A model generated the notes under the pieces. It saw nothing but the letters and a program-made list of their open reading frames with translations, was not told where the DNA came from and did no database searches. Shown here one piece after another: positions 54,451-64,000 of a stretch of DNA of 64,000 nucleotides. The position numbers were made by a program, and so were the translations under genes. How positions within the stretch are numbered: the first letter of the stretch is position 1; each line of letters opens with the position of its first letter. Source of the DNA: Circinella minor (taxonomy: Eukaryota > Mucoromycota > Mucoromycetes > Mucorales > Lichtheimiaceae); contig JAEPRB010000026.1 in NCBI GenBank assembly GCA_016758965.1, positions 233,911-297,910 on the forward strand, read 5' to 3'.

Positions 54451-54770
54451 GAAAAAATTACTTTTATAATAATATAAAATTCAATTTTTAAATAAAAAGA
54501 AAAAAAAATATTTTAAAAAAAGGAATTTATTTGGGAGGGGCCCTTTGGGAGTGGTGCCCAAATGAAGGAATAAAAAAAAAAATTTTGTTTTTAATAGAAA
54601 TTAGAAAAAAAAAGATTTTGTGATAATTTATTATTACTAGAAGTAAATAATTAATGTAGAAAATGAACAAACTTGTTTGTTTTGGCTTTAGGGTTCTCAA
54701 CTTGTTAAGGTTCTTAAATAAACATTTTCTACTAGTAGATAAAAATTGAATTTATTTATATAATAAAAAA

Positions 54771-55055
54771 ATGGATTATAAATGTTTAAGAGAAATCAAT
54801 TGTGCACTTGTACTAGAAGATTTAGGTTATAGAGTAATAGAAGAAAGAAAATATTATAGGTGTAAACTAGAAGTAAAAGATAAAAAATATAATATTGTTA
54901 TTAATAAAGATAATAAATTTTATAATAATAAAAATAAATTTGGGGGTTTTGGGTCTTTAGAAGACCTACTAGTAAAGATTTTACAATATAAATTAAAAGA
55001 TGCAATTAATTATTTATCATTATTAAAACAACAATTAGAAAAAGAAGGTTTGTGA
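54771..55055 (+). CDS. 94-aa ORF in insert core, primase N-terminal-like pattern
   Basis: This is the only substantial ORF in the insert. The 94-residue product is Lys/Asn/Tyr-rich with AT-biased codons and is intact. Its pattern (LVLEDLGYRVIEERKYYRCK, then YNIVINKDNKFYN, then GGFGSLEDLLVKILQYKLKD, then AINYLSLL) follows the layout of the DnaG N-terminal CHC2 domain: helix, basic strand, f-x-V strand, Gly-Gly turn, then a helix ending in A-x-x-x-L. However, the zinc-binding CHC2 cysteines are not preserved (only Cys5, Cys11 and one in YYRCK). This comparison is by eye and tentative. The codon use and lack of introns are unlike the nuclear genes nearby and fit an organellar or plasmid origin. 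Confidence 0.45.
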   Translation: MDYKCLREINCALVLEDLGYRVIEERKYYRCKLEVKDKKYNIVINKDNKFYNNKNKFGGFGSLEDLLVKILQYKLKDAINYLSLLKQQLEKEGL

Positions 55056-55072
55056 AATTTATTTCACTAGAA

Positions 55073-55351
55073 GAGAAATGATTCAAATTGTTTTATTTAT
55101 AAAGTTTTAAAGTTAATTATTAATTTAGAAGAAGTTGTAAGTTTTTAACTTCCAACGCGACTCTTTATGTTACTTTCTCTTAGAGAAATTGACTAGAATA
55201 GAACTCTATAAAAATCTTTGATTTTGTCTTGGCAGTTCTATTTCAGTAATATAATTAGAAGTGTAAATTATAATTAAAATAATTTAATTTACTAAAAGTA
55301 AAAGTATTAATTTATTATATGAAAAAAATAATATAATTAGAGATGATCTTC
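55073..55351 (+). repeat. Right 279-bp direct repeat
   Basis: Ungapped copy of 53986-54264 with four differences, three of them A/G or C/T transitions. It is followed at once by AAC and the resumed transposase reading frame. Confidence 0.9.
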
Positions 55352-57908
55352 AACGACATTTTTGATGGCTCAGTATATAAAAAATTCAAATCGACCATAT
55401 TCCAAAATGAACAGGACACCATAGCAATTTCATTGTTTGTCAATGGGTTTGCACCATTCAAAGGAGGAGAAGCAAAGATGACAATCGTACATGTCATACT
55501 TTTAAGCCTGTCACCAATGGAACGGTAAGATATTATTATTAGTACTATCTTTATCACTATACCACTTCAACAATTCATTTACTTATCTTTATTCACAGTT
55601 ACCACACAAAAAATATGCTCTAGGTTGCGATTATACCAGGAGATCATAACGGCGATCTATTTTTGTTTTTGATACCATTATTAAATGAACTCCGTATTCT
55701 TGAGGATGGAGGATTGAAAGTCATTTGTGAAGATGGGTTCTTCAACTTCAAAGTACATCTACTACTTGCATCTGGTGATATTATTGGTGTTCAGGAACTT
55801 ATACATCATAAAGGTCACAATTCTGATTATGGTTGCCGTCAATTTCACATCAAAACAGTAAGGGAGATTGGTCCAGCTGGTAAAGGATATGGCCGTTATT
55901 ACACAGGGTACAGGGACAAACAATATGTCTACCACAAGGAAGGATGATGAATTCAAAAATGGCGATAAGGGATTAAATCAATATTTTTTATATTCCATAT
56001 CGTTATATTTGCTATATACATTCCACTCATTTTTTATCTGATTTACCTTTAGGATTTTGGTATTGTCAAAAAGAATGAATTTGTAATGTTGAAGTTCTTT
56101 CATGGATACTCGTTCTTTGGTCTTAATGAGCTACATTTAATTGGCTCAAACGTTACAAAACGTCTCTGGGACATCATATCAGGTCAATATGGCAATTTGA
56201 ATACAACCTTCAAATTGCATTCCAGTGCATGTTCAGCCATTGGTAAAGTGATCATGGAATCCAATGCAACAATACCATCTGGTATATTTGAAGGGATTTT
56301 CAGAGGTTCGTTTATTTCCTTCCACATTATACCACATCTGAAATATTCTCCAATATTAAGCTAATCCTCATGTCTACTTATACATATACAGATGTGTCCC
56401 AGAAAGCTGGTCATATGCGTTCTGTTGACTGGATCATGCTTCTTCAATGTATAGTTCCTACTTTGGTTTTTGAACAGCTTGCTGAAACGTATGGTGCTTA
56501 TTCTGAACAAGTTGAAGCCCTTATGTCACTTGTCATTAGATGTACCTTGGCTCTCCAGTGGAAAATATACGCAAATGATGTGTCTGCCATCCAAAAGTAA
56601 GCTTACCACATAAAAAAAAGTAATTTAAATAATAAACGATGTTTTCTAACTTGCAACTCAACTTTAAATAGATACTTACATACTTGGGATTTGCACATGA
56701 AGAACAATGTCAGTAATAATCTATATACTGTTAACTTCCATTATCTTTGGCATATACATGAGATTATCCAGAAGCTTGGCCCATTACGTGGTTATTCTAC
56801 ACAATCAGCAGAGCGATCAATTGGTACGTTATTATAAGTTCACATTAGGTTTGCAACTGCAACGATAAAAATACTAACCCATTATTATTTAGGCTTTTTC
56901 AAGAAACATATTAAATCCCAAGTTTTACCTGGGCCAAACAATGGCAAGATCATCAAGCGACAATTACTCATGCATAATTTCCAGCGTGTACATTTGATGG
57001 ATGAATTGGAAACTGTTCTGGAGGATGGTGATGCCTACTCCTTAGATGAATACCCTGATATCGAGCTTTGGGATTGGAAAGTTATGCAACTAGAAGACTT
57101 TGATCATCTTAATATCGAACGTTATATAAGGCAATACTGACATAATCAGTTTGACAACGACCAAGCATTGGGAGCCACATTAGAATCAGAAATTAAGGTG
57201 GGCAAGAACCTGTTCAAAGATGACACCAGATTCGTATGTAATGAATATCCAGTGTTGCAAAAAAATCGGATACAATAATCAAAATGCGACTTCCAATACA
57301 AGGTGGTGGTGAGGCTACATTCTTTGGAGAATTAATATTGTTTTTCACGCATCGTTTTAGAGGTATGCCCAGGTTCACACTTGTTTGGAATGTTTGTATT
57401 ATACTATGTCAAATCACTCACCATTCTTTTCCTCAAAATATTTATAGATGCACAACCACCAGTTACTCTGGGATCCATTCAAGAAAGATTTGAGGGTATG
57501 AGTCAATCAGATAAAGAAATGGAAGTCATCGAAAGCGCAGAGACAATGGAAGGTGTTGAGGAGAAAGGCATTCTTGATGAGCGTCCATTATGCTTGGTCA
57601 AATTGTTTGGAAATCTGAAAATGACTGACTATGGCACTAAGGAAAGAAAGAAAAAGGGCCTCCCGTATGGACCTCGAGGCGGACCTAATACACCTGACAA
57701 ACTATGTGTCATTGATGCTGAGAATATATGGGGTAATGCAGGGTTGTTAAAATCATCTTTGCATGAAGATAGATATTATATTATATATCCTGATATGATA
57801 CTAGGCGACATAACATTAGGCAAAATAAGTGACGTATAGTTTTTTTTTCTCCGCTTCCCATTTCTTTTTGTATAAATCTACAGTTTTTGTCTTTCACTCT
57901 TATCCTTT

Positions 57909-58662
57909 TCAGGAATCTAATTCCCATTTTCGTTTTCTGTGTTCAAAATGTGTCTGTGATATACGCGATTCCTCTGCGATATCTGCGATGTTTACTTTGT
58001 CTGAATTTGTTTCGTCCTTTTCAGGAATAAACTCATTTTCTAATTCCCATTTTTGTTTTCTGTGTTCAAAATGTATCTGCGATATCCATGATTCCTCTGC
58101 GATATCTGCGATTTTTGCACTGTCTGAATTTTTTTTTGTCTTTTTCAGGAATAAACCTATTTTCAAACTCCCATTTTGGTTTTCTGTGTTCAAATGTGTC
58201 TGCGATATCTGCAATTCCTCTGCGATATCTGCGATTCCTCTGCGATATCTGCGATAATCGCTAATTTTTCCCATGGTGAGTAGGGACATACTGTAGGTAG
58301 AAGATAATTTGGTGAGGTCAATAGCAATTCTAATGTTGTTAGGGTCAGTTGCTCGAGAAAGAGCAACGTATAATTGACTGTAAATGAGTAGAGGTTCTTG
58401 TAAGTGGATACTAATATGAGTTAATGATTGACCTTGTGATTTGTGAATTGTCATAGCAAATGCAGGTCAGATAGGGAATTGATAATGACAAAGGATGAAT
58501 GGGTGTTCTCCTTCTGTGGTACACATATTGATCCTAGGAATGTAGTGCTCCTCACCATCATGACCGATGTCAATCCTTTTTACAATAATGCTGTGATCTA
58601 AAAGTGCTGTAACAAAAACCTTCTTAGTTCCATTACACAGACCTGCATCTGGGTTAAGATTT
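57909..58662 (-). mobile_element. Pif1/Helitron-type helicase C-terminal fragment
   Basis: Minus-strand translation gives NLNPDAGLCNGTKKVFVTALL, then FAMTIHKSQGQSLTHISI and SQLYVALSRATDPNNIRI. These are helicase motifs V and VI of the Pif1 family as found in Helitron RepHel proteins and eukaryotic Pif1. An in-frame TGA at about 58468 lies between the two parts, where the family normally has an Arg-Leu or similar before AFAMT. The upstream helicase is absent because another element begins at 58,665. After the helicase end, the frame stays open through two and a half copies of a 41-residue repeat (IADIAEES.ISQ.HFEHRK). It is a truncated, dead copy. Confidence 0.75.
57910..58256. repeat. 123-bp tandem repeat, about 2.8 copies, plus 18-bp subrepeat
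   Basis: Units begin near 57918, 58041 and 58164 with TAATTCCCATTTT or a variant. Each unit contains CTCTGCGATATCTGCGAT; the third has extra tandem copies of the TCTGCGATATCTGCGAT core. Because 123 is a multiple of three, each unit adds 41 residues to the minus-strand helicase ORF without shifting frame. Confidence 0.85.
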
Positions 58663-58664
58663 TT

Positions 58665-59066
58665 TCAAAATGGAAACCTTGCAAGAGGTAACCAAATTAA
58701 GCAAACACAACAATTTTTTAACTTCAATCCACCTTTCTGATGCATTTCTTTATATAGATGTTCACCCAGAATCACGAAAATACCTTTGCTTCCATTGGCA
58801 AGTGACAACTTATCAGTTTTGTACAACCCCGTTCGGACTATCGCTAGTGCCATGGCTCTTTACCAAATTAACAAAACCTATATTGGAATGAGCACACATG
58901 AAACAGATTCGATTGAATGCCTATTTGGATGACTGGATTATAATAGCAGACTCTGCAATACAAGCTACTCACCATACTCACCTACTACTAAAGAAACTAG
59001 AATCCTTGGGATGGATTATAAACTACATGAAATCAATTCTGACTCCCACTTAAACAATCGAGCACC
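58665..59066 (+). mobile_element. DIRS-like reverse transcriptase fragment
   Basis: Plus-strand translation reads FLTSIHLSDAFLYIDVHPES, then YQFCTTPFGLSLVPWLFTK, then NAYLDDWIIIADSA and LKKLESLGWIINYMKS. The FGLS and YLDDW boxes are reverse-transcriptase motifs of the DIRS/Ty3 kind, best fitting DIRS-like elements of early fungi. It has a TGA at about 58889 and a TAA at about 59053 in frame and no domains on either side, so it is a short dead fragment. It starts and ends abruptly against neighbouring elements. Confidence 0.7.
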
Positions 59067-59075
59067 TGGTGTTAA

Positions 59076-62000
59076 CTAGTCTACAAATTGTTGACCAAGT
59101 TTGGGATCAGCTGGTATATCATCATTTGAATTGGGATGACATATCTTATCAAGTTGTTCGAGTGCTACCATTAATTTTGGCCATGTTTGCTGCCAAAGTA
59201 ATATGGTTTGTGGGTTGGATGGTGGTTTACAAGGAAGTTTGTTGAGGAGGTGGTCGATTGGATTTGGTAGTATATCAGGTAGTAAATCAAGCTGATAAGC
59301 AATATCAAGACATTTGATAAGATGGTAACGGCTAGTGCAGTGACTATTGCAATTTGTACATTGGATCGGTTTTTCTAGTAGCCAACCCATCCGCCAGCGA
59401 AGTAGGCGGCTACGTTCCCGAGGTGTCATTGGTAAGAAGAAAATTGGATCAACGCCAAGTTTTGAATGGCAAGCTTTTATAAGGACACCTGCATTAGGGC
59501 CTTGTTGTAATTTGTAGAGGTTGGTAGTGCGATAGGTGCGAATGGTCGATTTGAGATTGCGTGGTGATGCATCTTCAGGTGGTAAAGGTAAAAGTTTCCA
59601 AATTTCATTGTATTTCTGTAATTGCTTCCATCGATAGCGGTTATCGCGTAAGATAGGTCGTAATTCAGTCAGTAAAGCATCTTCTAGCAAATAAAATGCA
59701 CGTGAAAGATATTTAGTGCCTAATGTATGTACACGTTCATCCATTGTTGGTAGATTGGCCATATGGCAAAAAACAATAGTAGATAATTTTGCATGACCAC
59801 GAAAAATATATCGGACATATTGGTCTTGTCCTTTTTCAAGTTGTTGGATTTCTTTTTTGAGAAATGGGACAATTACTAATCCATATTCAAAGCGAGGTCT
59901 AATAAATTGCTTATATATTTTGATGGCAAGGTGATGAGGAAAACCATGTGGATTACATCCAATTGTTCATAATGTACGCATACCCGTAAGTGCTGATGCA
60001 ATGTTGCATTGCAAAAGTTGTTGATTGTTGATCATACCGCTGGCATTGAACGGAATACCAAGGTAAACAAATGGTGATGCAGTTGGGAGTGGTTGATTAT
60101 ATAAAAATAGAGGTGGAAGAGGGTTGGTACTTTGGCTGGTTGGTTGTTGCAAAACAATACATTTACTTGGATTCCAGCAATATCCAAGTTGGTAAGAGTG
60201 TTCTTTGGCTCGGTTTAATAGTTGTTGGATGTTGGATCTATCTCCAATCAAAACAACATCATCAGCATATAATAGTGCGTTAATCCACTTACCACAAACC
60301 AATCGATGAGGATGTTGACGGGATGAAAGTATAGGTGTATCTTGAAAATCAGAATTAGAATTAGATAAATTGAATAAAATAGAAGAAGAAGAAGGGGAAC
60401 AAAGAAATTGGGGTAAAGAGTTAATATATATAGAATACAAATGAGGGGACAAAATTGATCCTTGGAGAATACCAGTGGCAGGCCAAAAAGATCTTGAGGT
60501 AGTACCAGATAATAATACTTGAATTGACACATTATCAAAAAGACTTTGTAGCAATCCAAGTAGAGGTGGAGAAGCTGTTGGTTCAAGTGCACGCCATATA
60601 AAAGCACCATCTACTATATCGTACGCGGATCGGATATCTAAAGCAGCCAGTGTTGGACTATTGTTGTTATGGGCTAATCGATGATGAAGACAAAGTTCAT
60701 GTAAGCAAAGGGCTTGGTCCAAGGCACTACGCTGGGTACGAAACCCACCTTGACTGATATCTATTGTGGTATATGTGCACCACATAATTACCTAATCATA
60801 ATAATCCTAATATAATTATAATATAAACTGACAAGCAAAGCTTATAATAAGCATACATCAGTCGCTTTACAAATAATAATCACTGTATAAATAATAATCA
60901 TAACAAATTGTATATATAATAATACTTATAAATCATACACATCACAAAGAAGATCATCAAGCATAAAGATGTTTATTTATCTATATAATAATATACAATA
61001 ATATCTATCCTCAAAGGATAGGAAATATAAAATAGAAACATATATAAGTACTCACATCAAATTAGAAATAATAATTATCATTCATTCTTTTTATCAATAT
61101 CTTTTATAATCAATCCGTAATAAAAGACATATAAGATTCTCACAATATTTATTCTTGTTTTCCATTTAAATTCTATTCTACTATATTCTATTTAACCACT
61201 TACTTTATTTATATATTCTATTTACTATATCTCATCTATATCAGGGGAAGCAGAATGTAATTCATCTTGTAAACATATTTCTAAAGTTTTATGAAGAACA
61301 GATAAAAGACTAATTGGACGATAATTAGCAGGATCATTAGCATCACCTTTTTTATAAATTGGCACAACTTGAGCCAATCTCCAACTATCAGGTGTTTTAG
61401 ACCATTTCCAACACAAAATAAAAAGGTTGGTTAGTGGATTAGTTAGATATTCTGTAATTAGACCCAGTATTTCAGCACGTAAATGATCCATGCCTGGTGC
61501 TTTTTTACGAGCAACAGTTTGGATGGCATTTTGGATTAGTTCAGGTGTAAAAGAACAAATATTATCATGATTATCAATTGGATGGGGAACGATTGGAGGT
61601 GGGGGTGGATTAGCTCTTACTCTTGGTAGAGCATTACCTGAAAATGTACATGCAAGTTGCTGTGACATTTTATTGGCAGCTACTTCAGGGCCAGCCATAT
61701 CCGAAAAAGTTGGATTAACTACCCTAGTTTGCCTGATACGTTTAATTGTTGCTGTTGTGTTTGATAATTCATCATTGGATAATTTATTAATAAAATTATT
61801 CCATGCTTGTCGTTTTCGTTTTTGAACTAAAGAGTCAAATTTCTTTGATGCTTCTTTGTGTTTTATATTCCATACGCCCTGTTGGATACCAGTAGCTTTT
61901 ACTTTTCGGCGATAGCATTGCTCACGATCCTGAAATGCAGTTTCTAATTCTTCATTCCAAAACCATTTTACCTGTGGTGGTCATGGTGTTCTACAGCCAA

Positions 62001-62826
62001 CTGATTCATCTAATGAGGTATGAATACAATCGGTTAGTTGGTTAGCAATATAATTAATGTCAGGTTCTATATTATTAGTGTTGATAGCACTTTTAATTTG
62101 GTCATGAACGGTTTCGATTTTTTCTATGAATAAATTTTTATATTTTTGTTGATATTCATCATCATATAGTTTACTAAGGTTCCAAAGCTGCCTTGAATGA
62201 TTTTCTCGGGATGGAGGTGGTCTATCCATGGTAAAAGAAATACAAACTGGTTTGTGATCGGATTTAAGATCCATTTTGGATTCAATAGGCATTGTCACAT
62301 TTGCCAAAGGCTCAGTACTAAGTATCCAGTCAATGATGCTTGTTTCTATTCGATTATTTCATTATTTAATAAATGTTGTCATTCCATATGTAAGTTGGGA
62401 ATTCCAACGATACAATCCTTGTTTTTCAATCCAATTAGCAAACGCTGTTCCATGAGGTGTAGTTCGTTGATCACCTAATAATTCTTTGTGTCGAGCATTA
62501 AAATCGCCACAAAGAATGGTATTTTCATGATTGTTATCGGAGGATGTTAATAAAGGGATTGATTGGATTATTTCTAGAGCTTCAATAGCAGTGAGATTGG
62601 ATGGTAGAAGATAGAGACAGTGGATGGTAAGATTTTCTATTTTACAGGAAAGAATATAGGGAGAAATTGTAGGAAGTACGTATATGGGATAAGGAAAAGA
62701 AGAATTAGTTAATAATGTTATACCCATTTTACCACGATAGGAATTTTCTACAGGGAGAGCGTAATTGTGGTGTTGAAACCAGTTAGTTGGATACCGACTT
62801 GGTGATAATAACCAAGTTTCAGTCAA
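59076..62826 (-). mobile_element. Degenerate LINE ORF2 (endonuclease + reverse transcriptase)
   Basis: Pieces of one non-LTR retrotransposon ORF2. The AP-type endonuclease part is 62826-61981 (LTETWLLSP; ILCGDFNARH; SDHKPV). The reverse transcriptase starts near 61700 (KKAPGMDHLRAEIL; VVPIYKKGDANDPANYRPISLL). It continues after an inserted LTR from 60764 (ISQGGFRTQRSALDQALC; ALDIRSAYDIV; LLYADDVVLIGD). The C-terminal part holds CTNCNSHCTSRYHLIKC, a CCHC-like knuckle. In-frame stops lie at about 62364 (two), 61979 and 59967. The first strands of the endonuclease are missing, since only 90 bases separate it from ORF1. It is dead but recognisable. The family resembles LINEs of Mucoromycota; the 3' end abuts the DIRS-like fragment at about 59070. 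Confidence 0.85.
60765..61234. mobile_element. 470-bp solo LTR with 5-bp target duplication
   Basis: An AT-rich block interrupts the LINE reverse transcriptase between the codons of SPDID and ISQGG. It starts TGTGGTATATGTGCACCACA and ends TATATCTCA, giving canonical TG...CA ends. TCTAT is present immediately outside both ends (60760-60764 and 61235-61239). No internal retrotransposon genes are present, so it is a solo LTR left by recombination. Removing it with one TCTAT rejoins the LINE frame. Superfamily (Ty1/copia or Ty3) cannot be told from the LTR alone. Confidence 0.85.
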
Positions 62827-62915
62827 GAATATTAATGATGAGAATGGAGAAAATTATTATTTGTCTCCTTGTCAACTGATTGATTTTCAGTAGTTGATTC
62901 TTCTACTTGGTCAGC

Positions 62916-63735
62916 CTAACTTTTTTCTTGTTGGTTAGCTATTGGTGGTGTGGTTACCTGATTTTGTAGATACAGAACGTGGTTTATTTCCTGATCAGAA
63001 TCAAGGGATCCAGTTGGGGTTCCACTACTACTAGGAGTTGCCATTTTTTCTTTACCCAGAATTATTTTATTATTCTTAGTAGCCTGAATTGCTACTGTAA
63101 TAAGGTCTAATATACGTGTGTGTGCATATTTTTTATAACAGGAGGTGCATTTATAGATAGGTGTTAGTGGTTCAAAAGCTGGATTATTTGCAACATCTGG
63201 AATAATGATTTTACCCTTCTTTTTACATATATCATTGGGGCACTTAATGTTTGCTTGTGCGGCGGAGAAATCTCGTTCTAAATTATTAATTAATTCCTGT
63301 GAAACAGGAATTTTTGTACCTGGGGTTGCAATAGGAATACCTACTGCAGCTGCTTTTTTACTAGTACTTTTTTTTGTTATTGTTTTGCCCATTACACTAG
63401 TAATTTTGGTTGGAATTGTTGAACGTAGTGCTGAGGTTTTGTATTTTTTTACAGGGGTTGCTGTTATATGTGATTGCGGGTCAATTGAGAGCGAACGTTT
63501 AGGTTGGGACAGAGATGAGAAAATTGATTCGAAATTAATTTCGTTTATTGATGGGAATGATGGGAATGACGAAATGTCAGTAGACAATTGTTCGTTTTCG
63601 ACCGGGATTTCGGTGGGTGCTGGTTCTATAGACCTTTCAGATTGTCCTGGTGGTGTTGTTATATTTTTTACTATTTTTTGTGATATTTTTTTGATTTTTT
63701 TCGTTGTAAAGGGGAGTATTCTTTGTGTAACTGCC
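62916..63735 (-). mobile_element. LINE ORF1 with Cys-rich zinc-finger motif
   Basis: An open frame on the minus strand runs from just after a TAG at about 63736 to a stop at 62916, with no early ATG. It reads a Ser/Pro/Lys-rich N-terminus, then NIKCPNDICKKKGKIIIPD and YKCTSCYKKYAH. These form a C-x4-C...C-x2-C putative zinc-binding pair in place of the CCHC knuckles of many LINE ORF1 proteins. The end of ORF1 is 90 bases before the ORF2 remnant. The missing ATG suggests a lost start, non-AUG initiation or an upstream exon (TTTTTTAG precedes the open part). ORF1 proteins bind element RNA. This ORF has no internal stop, unlike ORF2. Confidence 0.65.
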
Positions 63736-64000
63736 TAAAAAAGTAAGGAAAAGAGGAGAAAGAGACGACAACTTGGCCGAGATGAAACTGTTTATTTTAT
63801 TAATGGGATTTTCTATGGGGCCGCGCTCTATGGAGCATATGCCCGTCCCGAAGTGCAAGTTAAACTATCATTAATTATTTAACAGAGAGAGGAAAGATAA
63901 ACGACCCTTATATGACAAGGGAAAAAGGAGAAAAGACAATTGTGGGGATCAAAGAGAAAATTTGTAAAAAAGAAAAATTATGCAAAATCAAAAATTAAAC
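63736..64000. other. Probable 5' region of the LINE, cut by the window edge
   Basis: The sequence upstream of ORF1 is GC-richer near 63830 and contains a small hairpin (CCCTT...AAGGG at about 63903-63920). No start codon in frame with ORF1 was found. The true 5' end of the element is not identified. Confidence 0.35.

Larger units (their letters stand above)
53986..55351. mobile_element. 1.37-kb insert with 279-bp direct terminal repeats
   Basis: Two 279-bp direct repeats (53986-54264 and 55073-55351) with only four substitutions flank an 808-bp core. The unit lies inside the CACTA-type transposase. The 3 bases AAC occur on both outer sides (53983-53985 and 55352-55354), and both flanking coding segments are in the same frame if the insert plus one AAC is removed. 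The core is extremely AT-rich apart from two GC-rich hairpins, and holds one ORF. The repeats do not begin TG and end CA, and no tRNA-primer site or polypurine tract is evident next to them, so it is not a normal LTR element. The high repeat identity says the insertion is recent. Confidence 0.65.
53081..57837 (+). mobile_element. Degenerate Tnp2-like (CACTA-type) transposase, interrupted
   Basis: A long broken gene. It starts with an acidic N-terminal part, followed after an intron (about 53615-53701) by a Cys-containing segment, CPKRYCLFPQGSHNECSCGE. After the inserted element come FVNGFAPFKGGEAKMTIVHV, VAIIPGDHNGDLF, LLLASGDIIGVQE and HHKGHNSDYGCR, then MRSVDWIMLLQ and KLGPLRGYSTQSAERSIGFF. 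The order of a DxF(N)PF box, an IIPG box, and a late GPLRGYSTxSxER box matches CACTA transposases of the Transposase_21/Tnp2 kind. An in-frame TAG follows YHTKNML (about 55623), and further stops and shifts occur near 55945, 57138 and 57275. The C-terminal ORF ending 57837 reads DERPLCLVKLFGNLKM. Terminal inverted repeats were not found. It is inactive. Confidence 0.7.

Noticed and set aside
53986..55351. Reading the 279-bp repeats as LTRs of a normal retrotransposon
   Set aside because: No TG/CA ends, no primer-binding site or polypurine tract, and a 3-bp rather than 4-6-bp duplication.
58000..58256. CTGCGATAT repeats as a CRISPR-like array
   Set aside because: Units are head-to-tail with no unique spacers, in a eukaryotic sequence; it is a coding tandem repeat.
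63205..63738. 177-codon plus-strand ORF with hydrophobic translation
   Set aside because: It is antisense to the LINE ORF1, whose Cys motifs and composition are clearly the coding ones.

Overview
The window reads as nuclear DNA of an early-diverging fungus, most likely Mucoromycota (Mucorales-like). The evidence is a very AT-rich sequence with long A/T runs, genes holding several short GT-AG introns of roughly 50-130 bases, conserved eukaryotic housekeeping genes, and fungal-type proteins (Skn7-type HSF/response regulator, BCS1-type AAA protein, barwin-like secreted protein) beside LINE, DIRS-like, CACTA-like, Helitron-like and Tc1/mariner-like relics. The species cannot be fixed from the sequence alone. 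All gene models are built from splice sites and reading frame; every multi-exon model listed as a real gene keeps frame from start to stop.

Layout. 1-5,946: gene-poor, with degenerate ORF remnants and a decayed Tc1/mariner-like transposase. 5,947-49,591: gene-dense block: a secreted FAD polyamine/amine oxidase (+), a coiled-coil protein with a [LP]PxY tail (-), a small secreted protein (+), a barwin/RlpA-like secreted protein (-), a membrane SH3 protein (-), an EI24-family membrane protein (-), U2AF large subunit (+), ERB1/BOP1 (-), an HMCES/SRAP DNA-protein crosslink enzyme (+), LAMTOR5 (-), OST2/DAD1 (-), SKN7 (+), DNA2 (-), a BCS1-type AAA ATPase (-), PP2A B56 subunit (+) and URI1 (-). 50,400-64,000: accessory region made almost entirely of broken or mobile sequence: an unidentified pseudogene, a Tnp2-like (CACTA-type) transposase pseudogene interrupted by a 1.37-kb repeat-flanked insert, a Helitron/Pif1 helicase tail carrying a 123-bp tandem repeat, a DIRS-like reverse transcriptase fragment, and a degenerate LINE split by a 470-bp solo LTR with a 5-bp target duplication.

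The housekeeping genes do not form a pathway cluster, but several deal with genome maintenance (DNA2, HMCES) and RNA/ribosome production (U2AF, ERB1, URI1). Neighbours are packed as divergent pairs with short shared promoters (EI24/U2AF, 238 bp; ERB1/HMCES, 322 bp) and convergent pairs with very short 3' gaps (HMCES/LAMTOR5, 20 bp).

The most unusual item is the 53,986-55,351 insert: two 279-bp direct repeats (4 differences) around a hairpin-rich, very AT-rich core with one 94-codon ORF whose residue pattern recalls a DnaG-type primase N-terminal domain without its zinc cysteines. It sits in frame-neutral fashion inside the CACTA-like transposase with a 3-bp flank duplication.
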